The notes beneath the pieces are model-generated. The model saw only the letters and a list, made by a program, of their open reading frames with translations. It searched no databases and was not told where the DNA came from. From Diacronema lutheri (Eukaryota > Haptophyta > Pavlovophyceae > Pavlovales > Pavlovaceae): DNA of 64,000 nt. The position numbers and the translations under genes are program-made. Numbering within the stretch: position 1 is the first letter of the stretch; each line of letters begins with the position of its first letter. The DNA lies in assembly GCA_019448385.1 (NCBI GenBank), contig JAGTXO010000014.1:124001-188000 (forward strand), given 5' to 3'. Below are positions 30,936-44,400 of the stretch, in pieces.

Positions 30936-33900
30936 ATGGCGGCGGCGGCCAGCGCGAGCAACGGTAAAAAGCTCATGGGCGGGGCGCGCGGCGTGCCACG
31001 CAAGGGCCGGCCAGACGCACGCCAGCTGTCGCTCGACGAGCTTACGGCGGGGGGTCACCGGGCGCTGCCGCTTGCACTGGTGGAGTTGCCGCACCTCGCG
31101 GACAAGCGGCTCGTCATCGTCGGTGGATACGGGCCGCCGTCGAGCGCCGCATTGGCGAGCGCGCATGCGTGGCGCACGACGTGGGATACGTTGCGCGTGT
31201 ACGGCAACAACCGCGATCCGCCGAAGGAGGAGCTCGAGCGCGCTCGCGGCTGCGATTACTACGCGGCGGACGTGCTCGCGCTCTCCTTTGCGCGCGATGG
31301 CGTCACATCGTGGCAGGCGTCAGCGGCTCCGCCGGTCGCTCTGCCAGCGCTTCGCCGCGTCGGCGCGACCCTGACGCCGCTTCCCGATGGCAAGCGCGCG
31401 CTGCTCTTTGGCGGGCACAACCTGCAGCTGACGGGTGGCTCGGCTCCTGCGCCAGCTCCGCCCGCGAGCGCAGAGCGCGCCTCGACGATGCACGCGACGC
31501 CCGTCGCGCCCTCCGCGCCACACCCTGCACCGGATCCACCCGCACCATCGGCGCAGCACCCGCACGCGGCAGCGGCAACGCTCGCTTCGAACGACCTGAC
31601 GCTGCTTCAGCTCGACCGCCTGCATGCGCGCGTCCTCACGCCGCGCGGCCCGCCGCCCGAGCCCCGCTCGTGCCACTCGGCGACGCTCGCCTGTGGAAGG
31701 CTCATCGTTACCGGCGGTTACGCGCCGCATGCGCCGGCGCGCGGCGGGCGCGCGGCGCAGTCGGCCGTGTGGTTTCGCGACGTGCACGCCATCGACGTGC
31801 GCGGCGACGCATGGGCGCGTGTGCTCACGCGCGGCGAGCCACCGGTTGCGCTTTGCCGCCATTCTGCTTGCGCGCAGCAACCGGCGGGCGGGCCGAGTCG
31901 CGCAGCCATGGCGGCCGACGGAGCGGCGCGCGCGCTCGCGCCGTCGGCGCAGCACGATGGCGGTACGCCCGAGCCGGATGAGGATGGCGCGCTGCTCCTC
32001 TCGCGCGTGCGCGCCTCGCGTCGCATCCTCGTTTTTGGCGGATACAGCATGGCGGCTGGCGCGCGTGGCGCCAGCGGCGCGCCGTCGGCGGGTGCAACCG
32101 GCGGCGCCGAGCCTGGCGGCGTTGGTGGGCGGCTGCATGTGAGCGACCAGCTGTGCGCGCTTGACTGCTACGTGATCCACGGGCCGCTCACGCAGCCCGC
32201 GGCGCGAGCAGCGAGCCAGGGTGGCGTTCGTCGCGGGTCGCCCGACGAACGGTGCGCTGCGAGTGGGGGCGCGGAGGGCTGCGAGGATAGCCTCCATGCT
32301 GAGAGCGAGGGGCACGAGGTGCGCGTTGCGCACAGCGCGTCACCGCTGCCGCCGTCGCCACCCGCCGCCGAGGGGGAGCAGCTCTATGCAGGCTGGAGCA
32401 CACTGCGCGCGCAGGGCGCGTCGCCGGGCGCGCGGTGCGGGCATGCTGCCACAATGGTGGGCAGCACGATGGTGGTGCATGGCGGGCTGCGGCTCGTGCC
32501 GACGCGCCGAGCAAGCGGTGAGTGGCGAGCGAGCGATGGCGGCGGCGAGGCGGCGCGGCGGCCGGGCAGCGCGCCGTTCGCGCGCCCCTCCGCTGCGCGC
32601 GAGCGAGCCTCCCGGGACGGGCAGCCGACGAGCGGCCCCGCGCAGATGGCGCGCTCTTTCCGGCTCTCGCACGACCTGTGCATGCTTGAGTGCGACGGTG
32701 GTCGGTACGTCTGGTCGCGCGTCGCGCACACGCCGCCGTTGCGGCGCGAGGGCCACACACTCACGCCACTGAGTGGGGGGCTCATTTTGCTTTTCGGCGG
32801 CTGGACGGGTGCGTACGACCCAGCCGATGCCGCCGTTACGCCGTGGGCCGCCGATGCCTTTTTGCTTGATGTGCGCTCGGGCAGGTGGGCCAAGCTGCGG
32901 CCAACAGCCGGCGCGCGCGTGGGCGCGGGCCGATACGGGCACTGCGCAGCGGTCATCGATGTGGGCGCGGCGGTGGGCGCGCGCACGCACGCGAGCGCGT
33001 CAGGGCTGCACGGCGCGTTCGCCGGCGAGGAGGTCTCGTTCATCGTGCACGCGCGCGACGCGGCCGGCGCAAAGCGAGGCGTGGGCGGCGAAGCGCTGCG
33101 CGTGCGCGTCGAGCCCATGCCCGACGCGAGCACGGGCGAGCGGAACGCGGCTGTGCCTGCGCTCGCGTTCCTCCCGGACTGGGCGGCGGCAGCGCAGCCG
33201 CCGCCGCCAGCCATCGTCGCGATGGCGAGGCCAGAGGCAACGCAGCGCGCGCGCGACGGCGCGCGCGATGCCGACGCGCCGCACGCCGCCGCCGCACGCA
33301 CCGCCATCGTTCATGCCACCGCGCGCGCGCGCGCGGCGGCTGAGTGCACACGCGCGTCCGTCGCTGACTGGGGCGACGGCAGTTACACCGTACGTTTCAG
33401 CTGCGCAGTCGCGGGCGTGTACCTCGTGCACGTTGAGATTGCGCACGGCGACGGCGCGTGCGCTGACAATGAGCGCGGCGGCGATGGCGCGGACCGCGCC
33501 GCCGAGCCAATCGTCGGTAGCCCGTTCAAGGTCACCGTCGCGCCCGCGCCGGCGGCCGCGCTGCGCGCCGCGTGGGCCGCGCCGTGCGCCTTTGTCGCAC
33601 CGGCTTCGACCGTCGAGCAGCCGATGGCGGCAGGCGCATTGTGCACGCTCGCAGCGCATCCTCCCGCCCCCGCGCCGAGCGTCGAGGCGGCCGGACTGTC
33701 CGGCGAGGCGGCCGGACTGTCCGGCGAGGCGGCCGGATTGTCCGGCGAGGCGTTCGCATTGTCCGGCGAGGCGGCCGAGCCACCGTCGCCGCCGGCCACG
33801 TCCCTCTGCGTGTGGGCGGTGGACTGCTTTGGGAACGCGACGTTCGCGGCGGGCGTGCGACCCGTGCTGCGCGTCGCTCGCGCAAGCGCGAGCGGGGTGG

Positions 33901-36900
33901 ATGGCGCACCCTCCGCGCTGCGCGTCAAGTGCGCGGTGCTCTCGTGCCTCGCGTTGGGCCCGGCAGCGCGCGCACCAGCGCCGGTTGCCCTCGTGGCTGC
34001 GGGGAGCGCGATGCGCGTGCGCCTGAGCGCGGCGAGGAGCGCGCAGCTCGCCATCTCGGTGAGCGATGCGTTGGGCGCCGTCCCTCTCGGCTGCGTGACG
34101 GAGCTGCGAGCGCTGCTCGCGCCCGCCGCTCTGCGCGCCGCGCTGCTCGACGACAAGGCCGACGGCGCGTACAATGCCGATCACGGCGTCACGCGCGAGC
34201 GGCGCGCGGCCGGCGCCGGCGCGGCGGAGGCGGACTGTGCGGCGGAGCGCGTGGCGACCGCTGGCGAGCCTTTCGGTCCGCTGCTCGTCTGGGCCGTTGA
34301 CGCGCGCGGCGACGCGGTCGGTGGGCTCGCGGGTAGCCTCGCCGTGCGCGCGCGCCGCGTCCTCTCCAACAGCGAGAATGGCGTGGGCGCAGGCGCGGGC
34401 GCAGGCGTGGGCGTGGGCGCAGGCGTGGGCGCAGGCGTGGGCGCAGGCGCGGGCGTGAGCGTGAGCGTCGTGCGCTGCGAGTGGGAGGACGACGAGTGGC
34501 TCGGCGCGCGCGCGCGCGCGAGGCTGTACGTCTCCCTCTCTGGCAGCGCGGGGCGCGTGGAGCTCGAGGTGGGGCGATCGACCAAGCTCCGCCGCGCGGG
34601 CGCGCCGACGGGCGATGGGTCGGTGGACGCGTGGCTGGGCGCTCTCGCGCCGCTTGCGCCCGCGAGCGTCGGCATTGAGCTGAGCGGCCCGCCCTATTTC
34701 GTGCGCGCCGCGTTCACCAGCGCGTGCGATACTGGCGACGCGCACGAAGGTGGCCGCGAAAAGCACTCGACGGCGCACCTGAAGACGCGTTCACCAAGCG
34801 CGCGCGCTGGCGAGGAGATGGGCCCGCTCGTCGTGTGGGCGTGCGACGCGCTTGGCCGCGCGGTGACGGGTGTGCGTTTCTCGCCGCAGGTCTTTGTCGC
34901 CGGCGTGCTGTCCGCAGAGCAGCTTGAGGCGCTCGGCGAGCATGGCACCCTCCCTCCTTCTAGCGCATGGAGCGCGCCTGAGCCGCCGTCTACGGGCGGG
35001 CCGCAGCTCACGGTCGTGCAGGTGCTCAAGCGGCAGCCGCGCGCGCAAGGCGCGCTGCACGGCGGACGGGCCAGCGCCGCGCCCAGTCCGCTCGCGCACG
35101 GCGCGCCGCGACCGCCACCGGCGGCTGTGCCCGCCTCATTTGAATTTGAGCTCAGAATCGGAGGGCGCGCGGGCGCCCTGCTCGTCGGAGTGCGCGACGG
35201 CGGGCCGTCGCACCTCGGAGGTTTCGATGCGCGCGCGGGTGGTGCGGACGGCGGCGGACTCGCGCCTTTCGCGACGGTGCCGCTGCTGCTGCTGCCGGGC
35301 CGTGCGTCCGCACGCCACTGCGTCGTGAGCACGGCCGCGCTCGACGGCGGCGTGGTCGCGGGCCAAGAGGCGAGCGTCGGCGTGTTCTGCTACGACGAGT
35401 TTGCAAACGCCATTCGACTGCCCGCGAGGTTGGCATGCGCCCCGCCGCCTGCGGATGCAGCCGTGCCTGGCCAGCCGCCGCTGCTCGCACGCAGCCCGTC
35501 GATTACGGGAGCGTGTGGCCACGCGACGGCCGGCGCGGCGGCGGCCGAGCCAGCAGTCGCCGCCGTTGAGCGCGCCGCTCCGCTCGCGGCGGCAGCGTGG
35601 CGCGCGCCCAAGGTTGTGGCAGGCATTGCGGGCAGAGCGCACGTCCGCACGCGCGTGCGCGTGGAGCCGTGCGATAACGGCTCTTCGGAGGTTCTTCTCT
35701 CCGCGGCGCGTGCGGGCGCATACGAACTTTCCGTCCTTGTCGATGGCGGCCACGTGCACGGCTCGCCGTTCAAGATGGCGGTGCTGCCCGCCGAGCCGAG
35801 CGAGCTGCGTGCAGTGCGCGCGGCTCGCGCCGTCGAGCTCGGCCATTTCTGGGGCGCACGCACGGGAGCGGACGCAGCGCCGTTGCAGGTGCCGCCCGTG
35901 CGCTCGGGCGAGCACAGCGCTCCGCTCGCGGCTGCGCTGCTTGACGAATACGGGAATGTGCACGCGCCCTTCGCAGCGGACACGCTGCGCGTACTGCGCG
36001 CGTGGCAGCCGGACTGCGGCAAAAGTCCGGGCGCGCACGGGCCGCCAGACGGCGCCGACGGCGGCAACGCCTCGTGCGCCGCAGCCGCTGCGCCGTTGCC
36101 TCCGAGCCTCGACGTGCGGCTCGTGGCGCACGCGCCGACCGCGGCCTGCGCCGCGGTGTGCGCGTCAGGCGCGGCGGCAGGCGGCCGTTGCTCGGACGGA
36201 GCGTTCGCACCGTTTGCCCTCAGCTGCAGGGGTACGGCAGGCGCATGGCGGGTGCTCGTGGGTGCAGCGCCACGCTCGGCGAGCGGCGGCGCGTGGACGG
36301 CGCCGCCGAGCGCGGGCTTGGAGCGAGCGTTCGAGGTTGATGTGCTCGTGCTGCCCGGCGAGCCCGCAGCGCGCGGGCTACAGCTGCTCGCGGCGGGAAA
36401 GCGCGCTCTCTGCCCCCTCGCGCCTGATGCAGAGGCAGCCAGCTCGGTAGCCACGGCAAGCGCGGCCGGCAAGCGCAGCGGCGAGGCTGCGCTTGCACGG
36501 CTCGACGCGACGCTGGCGTTGATCGCGCGCTCGCACGGCACCATCGGCCTGCCCGCAACGCTGCCAGCGGCGCGCGCCGGCACGGGCTATGCGCTCGCGC
36601 TGCTCGCACTTGACGCCGAAGGCAACTGCGCGGCGCGCGCGGACGCGCTCTCAGCGATCGTCCTCACTGCGACGCTCCGACGAAACGGCGGTGGCGGTAA
36701 TGGTGGCTGCGGCAATGGGGTCGGTGCACCCGCGTCCACGCAGCGCGGCGCGCCCAGCGCGACGCAGTCCGGGGCCGCTGCTACCGGTCCGGCCGCTGCC
36801 GCCGAGGAAGCGGTCTGCCTGGTCGCTGCGCTTCGTCCGTTCGCTGCGACTGATGTTGGGCTTTTCGGGCTGGCTGGCGGCGTGCGCTTGCAGCAGCAGG

Positions 36901-38903
36901 AGGGTGAGGGGCTGCAGCAGGAGGGCGAGGGATTGCAGCAGAAGGGGGAGGGATTGCAGCAGCAGCAGCCACAGCAGCAGCAGCAGCAGCCCAGCGCTGG
37001 TGCGGACGCGGCGCACGAGGCGGCGTGCGCCTTGTCGGGCAGCGATGGCCCAAGCCCAGTCGGCCGCCGCAGCGAGCCGGGCGCATGGGCGTGGCAGTCT
37101 CTGCTCGTCGCTCAGCTTGAGCTGACTGTGGCGGGCGATTACGATCTCTGTGTCACAGTCGGCGGCGTCGTTGCGCCGCTCGCGCCGCTCGACGCGGACA
37201 CGGGAGGAGCGCATGGGAACGTGCCGTCGGCGCAGCCGCGCGCACTTGGCCTGGCGTGCAAGCCGGGCCCCATGGCTGCCTTTGCGCTCAGCCCGCCGCA
37301 GCCGAGCGGTGGCGGCGTTCAGCATGGCGGCGCGGCGGACGCTCCGAGCGCGGCATTGGCGACGTCGGTCATGTGCGCGCAGCCGCACGGCGCTTGGCGA
37401 CTTGTGCTCTCCGACGCGCTGGGCAACGTGCTGCACACTTTGCCGCCAGCACTCGCGCGAGCGCTGCGCGAGCATGTGGGCGAGAGCGATCTCGGCGCGG
37501 ACGGCACGGCGCGCGCCTTCTTCGCCCTGGCGCGGCCTTCTCTCGCGCTGCGCGTTTCGGCGGCGGGCGCAGTGGGCGCGGCCGCGGCCGCCGCTGCCGC
37601 GATTCGGCGCGCGCCCACGCCCACCGCCGGCGCGTCTGCCGATGCAACCGTCGCGGGATTGGCGGAGCAGAGCGCGTCGGGGTCGGCAGCCGCCATTGTT
37701 CCCCTCTTCGGAGATCCTCACGAGGCCGACCCGCACGTGCACGGCTCGCGCCCGCCGCCGCTCTGCGTGGTGGGCGCGCCCATCGTTCGAGCAGCACCGC
37801 TGTGCGTCGAATTCACCGTCGCAATCACCGCGCGCGCGGCGGCCTACGTGCTCGGCGTGCGACACGGCCAGTCAACGCACGCCGCGCTCGTGAGGGTGCA
37901 CCCTCACCGGCCGCCATCGCTTCCGACGCTCCGGCCGGCGAGCGTGCGCATCGCGCTGTGCGCCGGCCTGCCGTTTCGCCTGGCGCTGAGCGTTGTGCAC
38001 GAGCTGATGCCGCTAAACGGCACGTTCGGGCCCATCGCAGTCGCCGCGCTGGACGCGGCCGCCAACCCGGTCTCGCTCGCGACGCTGGCGCCCGCCGCGC
38101 CGCCGGGTGGCGCGCGCGCGCACGGCGGCGCGAGCGCGCGCGGCCCCGCGCCGGCGGGCGGCGGATGCGACGGCGGGGGCCAAAGCGCGCGCGGCGGCGC
38201 GGGCGGGAGCGCGTGCGCTACAGCAGACCGCGGCCTCGCGTCGTCGCTTCCGATCGGCGCACGAGCGGCTGCGGCCGCGGCCGAGCGCGCGAACAAGCCG
38301 TTGCTCGCGTTCGAGCTCGTGCCGCTGCAAGACGAGCTGGATGCGCGCGCTGCATGGCCACGCGCAGCGCAGGCGCACGACGATGCGGAGGCGGGCGCGT
38401 CGGCGCGGGGCCGTGCCGGCGGCGGGTGCGGTGCGGACGATGGCGGCGCGAGCGCGTCCGGCGGCGCAAGCAACGATGGCGCCGCCTGTCCGTGCGCGGT
38501 CGCGCAGCTCGTGTGGCGCGCGTCGCGCGCGGGTCACGCGTCCGTGGCTGCAGTGCACGTGCGGCCCTCGCCAAGCACGCCGACAGGCATGGCTTGGCTA
38601 CGCGTGACGGTGAGCTCTTTGCCGAGCGGGCTGCAGCTGAGCGCGTCGGCACGCGTGCGCGTGACGCTCGGTCTGTGCTTCTTGAGCGAGAACATCGACA
38701 TCGCGACTGCGCTGCGCGCGCGCGGCTGGCGCGAGGCCGAGCAGGGCGAGCGAGCTGTTGTGCAGCTGCAGTGGACGCTGCGCCCGCTGCCTTCGGACGC
38801 GCTGCGCACCCTGCCGAGCGGTCAGATTCTGAACCACTTTGCGCGCCCTTGCGAGCTCACGACCAAGGCCGGGCTGCTGCACGCGCTGCAAAGGCTGCCG
38901 CCG

Positions 38904-38937
<34 letters not shown>

Positions 38938-41354
38938 CGCCGCCGCGCGCGTCTGTGCCCTCGCCCGACCCTTCCGAATCGACCGCGCGCGCGCCCTCGC
39001 CGGCGCACTGGACCGGCTTCTTCCCGCGATCTTACGACCTCTCCCTCGATGCCCACTATGCCGCCTTCCGCGCCGATTTTCAACTCACCGCCGCGCGCTG
39101 CATCCTGCGTCGCTGCGTTGCCGCCGCGCGCGTGGCGAGCATGAAGACGTTTCCGCCCTCAGTAGCGCGCACAGCGCCTCCTCTCCCATTCGAGTCCCCT
39201 CCCGTGCATGTCGTCGTCGTCTGCGCGCGGGTGTGCGCCGCACACGTCCGCGCGCTCGCCGCTGCGACCGGCGACGGTGGCGAGTGGCTGCGCGCGATCG
39301 AGCTCGCGCTCGCGCCCACCGGCGAGGACGGCGGCGCGCGCGGCGTGCCGAGCTCGCCGTCGGAGGAAGGCGATGGTGCGCACGCGGACGAGATCGGGGC
39401 GGTGCCCCTTCGCACGCGGCTTCTGCTTGACGTGGCGCGCGCGCGCACGGCCGCGGCCGCGCACTTGGACAGCCGCGAGTGGGACGCGGTGAGCGCGGCC
39501 TTTGCGCGCACGGCAGACGCGCAGCCAGACGCAGGCGCCGAGTTTCAATCCGAGCGCGGCAGGGCGGGAGCACTGACGCACCGGCCGACGAGCGCGCTCG
39601 TCGGACGCCTGCGTGCGGTGGGCGGCGGGCGCGTTGCGCGCATCGCGTCCGCGGGCGCGCGGCGTCCGCTCCCTCCCGAGAAGGGCAAGGTCAACGATGT
39701 GGGCGAGGACGGATCGGCGGCCGCCGCTGCACCGGGCGACGGGCGCACGCGTGGCGCTGGGCGCGCGGCGACGCCGAACAGCGCGCGCCCTGCAGCCGCG
39801 TCGCCACCGCCACCGCCACGAGGCCAGCTGCTTCTTCGCGCCGCGCAGACCGCGCAGGTCGCGCAGGTCGCGCAGGCCGCGTCGACGCGGCGCTTCAGCG
39901 TGTCCGAACGCGCCCTTGGCGGCGCGCTTGACAACGCTGGAGTCGCTGGCGCGGCCGTGGTGGCGTGCGCTGGCGCGTCCGAGCCCCATTTCAGCCCGAG
40001 CGCATGCGGCGACGGACGTGGAGCGGGCGCATGCGAGGCGCGAGCGTCCGCTGCCGAGCCGGCGCGCGCGCACACTTGGACGGGCGGCGCCGAGCGCGCC
40101 GTGGCCGAGGCGGGCGAGGCGGCGATGCTCGCCGCGCACTGCGCGCGCATCCTGGACGCCCTCGTGAAGCTCGCCGCACGTGCGCGCGCGCTTTCGCCCG
40201 CCCAGGCCGCCGCCGTCGCGCCGGCCGAGTGCGTTCCCGGTGCCGCGCCCTCGCCAGACGTTGGCACGAGCGCCACCAGCGGCGCAGGCGGCGCGAGCGG
40301 CGCTTCGGCGGGGCGAAGCGTGCTATCGCGCGCGCTCGGCCCTGCTGTGGTCTCGGCGTCCGCCTCGTCCGCGCTGCAGCTCTCTCTCGAAGGCTACGAC
40401 AACGTGTGGGTGGTCAAGCCTTCGTACGCGGCGCGTGGCGTCGGTATCCGCGTCGAAGCCTCCCTCGCGCGCATTGCCGCGCACGCCGATTCGATGCGCG
40501 TCGTGCAAAAGTACATTGAGCGGCCGCTGCTCGCCGCCGGGCGCAAGTTTGACTGCCGCTGCTGGCTCCTCGTCACGAGCTGGAGGCCGCTCACCGTGTG
40601 GTTTTGGCATGGCTGCATCGTTCGGCGCGCGGGCGCGCCGTACGCGCTCGGCGCGCGCGACCTTCAAAACCAGCTTGCGCATGTGACCAACAGGACGGTG
40701 CAGCGCAGGCTCGCCACGGCGGCAACTTCCCTGGCCGCAGCCATTCGGCTCGCCGCACCCGCCGAGCCTTCCGCCGGCACGTCGCCAGCGCAGTTCGTCG
40801 CCAACGGCGCGCGCTGTGCGTCGAGCGATGCGTTGGGGACGGGGCCGGCGGCGGCAGGCGCGCGCGCGCCGCCCGCACCGACCGCGAGCAGCTCCGGCGA
40901 GGACGACCTGCTCTGGACGGGCGACGAGCTCGACCTGCACTTGCGGGCGGAGCATGGGCTGCCCGCCGGCGCGTGGTCGGGCGAGATTTTGCCGCGCTTT
41001 GCGCGCGTGTGCGTGGCGGCGCTGCAACGCGCGCCCGAGGCGTCGGACGACGCGCGCGCGCACCCGGCGGCGCCGGTCGCGTGCTGTGAGGTGTTCGGCG
41101 CGGACTTGATGCTCGATGACGACCTGCAGCCATGGCTGCTCGAGCTGAACGAATCGCCCAACCTCGGCCACCATTCGTCCGCCGTGAAGGGCGCGCTCAT
41201 GGCCTCCCTCGCCGACGATGTGCTCAAGGTCGTCGTCGACCCCAAATTCCACGCTGCGGCCGCAAGCGCGCGCGCCGACGCCGGCGCGAGCGCGGCTGGG
41301 CCCGTCGGCACGCGGATTGGCCTTTTTGAAAAGGTGCATGACGCACTCGTCTAG
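30936..41354 (+). CDS. Giant kelch - filamin-repeat - tubulin-tyrosine-ligase-like protein
   Basis: An uninterrupted 10.4-kb frame encodes 3,472 aa. Residues about 45-660 carry about six kelch strands (RLVIVGGYG, ALLFGGH, LIVTGGYAP, RILVFGGY, MVVHGG, LILLFGGWTG). Residues about 690-2560 are filamin-like Ig repeats (GDGSYTVRFSCAVAGVYLVHV; GHVHGSPFKMAVLPAEP), diluted by Ala/Gly/Gln low-complexity inserts. The last 880 residues are a TTL/ATP-grasp domain: SENIDIATALRARGW, WVVKPSYAARGVGI, QKYIERPLL, KFDCRCWLLVTSWRPLTVWFW and WLLELNESPNL. It looks closest to TTLL3/8 glycylases. The inferred function is tubulin glycylation or related modification on the axoneme. An internal ATG at 30975 is an alternative start. 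Confidence 0.85.
33684..33776 (+). repeat. 21-bp in-frame repeat (EAAGLSG) in the giant gene
   Basis: Four to five 21-bp units encode EAAGLSG with one EAFALSG variant, lying between filamin-like repeats. The period is a codon multiple, so the expansion stays in frame. Confidence 0.8.
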
Positions 41355-41412
41355 TCAGCCGTCGGCGTTCTTGAAAGGAAAAGATGTGTCGCTCGCCGTG
41401 GCTTTGGCGCAG

Positions 41413-44400
41413 TCAGCTCGGCGTCGACGGCCCACTCGGCTCGCTCAACCGATCTATGCACACACCGCCCTCGGCTCGCTCCGGCTCACCGACGACGACG
41501 AGAACGGTTCGAGTCTCTGCCCATGCGCACCGCTGGAGCGGCACGCGAGCGGGCGGCGGCCCGTCGGCAGCCGTGCCGGCCGCGCGCGGCTCGCGCAGCC
41601 GGAGCCGCGTCACGAGCGCGTCCGCGACGAGCTCCGCAGCCGCGGTGACGTCCAGCGCGACGTTGTCCGGCGTGGTGCCATCCTTGCCGAGCGCGAGCGC
41701 GAGGCGGAGGCGCGGCTGCAGCCGCACGTAGCGCGGGCACGCGGCGGAGAGCGGCGAGGCCGCGTTGCACACGGAGAAGAGCGCGCCGCCCTCCGAGCGC
41801 TGCCGCATGATGGACACCTGCAGCAGCGACTCACAGGTTGCGTCAAAGGCGAAATTCTCCGTGAGTACGCAGCAAACAACGACGTTTGCAGAGTCGACCT
41901 CGATCGCAGTGCGAGCGCGCCGGACGGCGCCAAGCGCACGCCGCGCGTCAAGCGCAGCGGAGAGGGCGGACGCCCACGCGTCGACGATGCGTGCGTCGGC
42001 ATCGGCGTGCACAAGCTGCACGTGCGCCTGCGAGTGACCGGGCGGCAGGCTCGGCGCGCGCCCGGGCGGGTCGAGAGCGAACGCGCGCGCCGCAAAGCGC
42101 GCGCATTCGTCGTCCGTGCGCCGGACGGCCGTTGCGTCGGGCGGCTCGGCCGCGCGACAGCTATCGAGCACACGCAGCGTGCGCGCACACGCCGTGTGCC
42201 AGCTTGCGCTACACGTGCCCCAGCCGTGGGGCAGGAGGCAGTCCTCGACGCTCCCCGCGAGGGCGCTCGTGCTGCCGGCGGCGGCGCGCCCGTCCACACG
42301 ATGCTGCTCGCCGAGCGGCACGATGGGCAGCACGCACAGCGCGCCCGCGCCCTCGGCGGCGCGCGCGAGCGCAAGCGCGAGCTCCTCGCGGCACACCGCG
42401 CTGCTCAGCCACGGCGGCGTCGCGAGCGCGAGCGTGACGAGAGGCCTCTGCCCGTCAAACGCCGCGTACAGCTCGGACTGCCAGGACGTGCCGGCGCGCA
42501 GCCCACCGTTCACATCCAGGAAGACGCGCAGCGATGGGCGCAAATGGAGCAGCAGCTCACGGATCGCGCGCGCGCTTGCGGAGAAGGCGTGCGAATATGA
42601 GATGAAGATTGAATAGCCGCCATCGTTGTCGGCCGCGTCGAGCACGCTGCCCGCCGGCGCGCCATCGTCGCGCGCGCCGCCGCCCGCGCGCGCGTCGGAC
42701 AGCGCGGAGGCCTGCGCGTCGACGCCGCCGCCGCCGGTGTGCGCGCCATGCTCGGTGCCGCGCGGCGTCGCGAGCCCCGTTGTTGAGATGGGCGGCAGCG
42801 CGAGCGCAAAGCATGCCGGCGCAAGGCGCGCGTACAGCCGATCGACTGCAACAGCACGCGCGCCCGCGCCACTATGCGCGCCACGGCAGTCGTGGTACTG
42901 CACGGTCTGCATGTAAGGCGGGAGTGCCGCGTTCTCGACGTAGATTGGCTCAAGCGTCGGCACGTGCGCGCGTCCACCCGCCTCGCCGTTGCTCGGCCGG
43001 CGCATCGCCGAGCGCGCGAGCAGGAAGGCGTGGTTGAAGAGCTCAGCGCACACGACGTCAAGCAAGAAGGCAGGAGAGAGCAGAGGCGTGACGCGCAGGC
43101 AATGCCGCACGGTGCTCGCGATCGCGTCCGACGCATCGCCGCCCGCGCCGTCGGCGCCGAGCACGCCGAGCGGCGCGAGCATCTCCGTCGCGTCGCGCAC
43201 GACAAGATGCGGCGAGTCCAGGAGAATCAGCGTGCGCACGGCCGCGGCGGCTGCTTTGTCCGCCTCGGACGATCGCGCGGTCACGAGAAGCACGTCAACT
43301 ATCCGCGTTGCGACAGGCGGTGGCGCAGGCGGTGGCGGTGGCGCAGGCGGTGGCGCGTGCAACGGGGCAGAGTTGCAAACAGGCGCGCGCGCCGGGCAGC
43401 CCCATGGCACGGCCGAAGGTGCGCGCGCACATGCGCCACCCTGCGGCGGGAGCGGCTGCGACGGTGGCGGCGGTGGTGGCGGCGCTAACTGCGCGAAGAA
43501 TTGCGGGGCCGCCACACCCGGCGGGGGCGGGACAGCCGCACCTCCTGCAGCCGCCGCCATCGGCGCGCGCGCCACGGGCATAGCCTGGGGAACTGTCGTG
43601 GCCGGCAGCACGGCCGTCGGCGCGATCGGCGCAGGCGGCGCAGGCGGCGTAGCGAGCGCTTTCTTGGCGCGCACCGCGCGCGCCGGCGCGCCCCGCACGG
43701 GCTGCGGCTTCTTGGCGCGCGTGCCTCCCCTCCCGGCAGCCGCGTTGCCCGCGCCGCTCGCCTCCACCTCCACCTTCGCCACCGCCATCTCCGCCATCTG
43801 TGCCTCCGCCTCCACCTCCGCCACCAGCTCGGACGCCGCTCGTGCCACCGCGACTGCCTCTTCCTCGCGCTCGCCGTCATCGCGCTGTGCGCGCGTACCA
43901 CCACTCGCGCGGCGTACGGGCGCCTTACCGGTCTGTTCGTAACTCGAGCGCCGGAAGATTGACGCGAGAGACGCGCCGAGTGCGCGCGACGCGCTGCTCG
44001 CCGCGCCGCTCGGCCGCGCTTTGCTTGCGCCTTTGCGTTCATCCGCCGCGCATTCAACGGCGGCGGAGGGCGGAGCGGCAGGAGGCTGATGCGTGTCGCG
44101 CTCCGCGCGCGCGCCCGTGCCCGCACAGCTGCGCGGCTGCGCGATGCTGCGTGAGAGACGCGCCTTGCCTACCCCTGAGGTGAGACGGGCCGCATCGAGC
44201 TGGTCGGCCAGCATGTCCAAGTCGACGTCTTCGGCTATTGCCGCCTCCGCTCCCGCCGCGCCCTTGTCGCCCGCGTTGCCGTCGTCGGCCATCGCCTCCC
44301 TTGAGACGTTAGTTGATGACGCGCGCGCGGCCGCGTCTTTCGAGCTCCCGCTTCTTGTGGGCGCATCGTCAGCGCACGACGCATTGCTCGTCTCGTTGAC

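Noticed and set aside
34384-34460. GVGAGAG tract in the giant gene as a separate repeat gene or intron
   Set aside because: The repeat stays in frame and the reading frame continues on both sides; simple low-complexity expansion.
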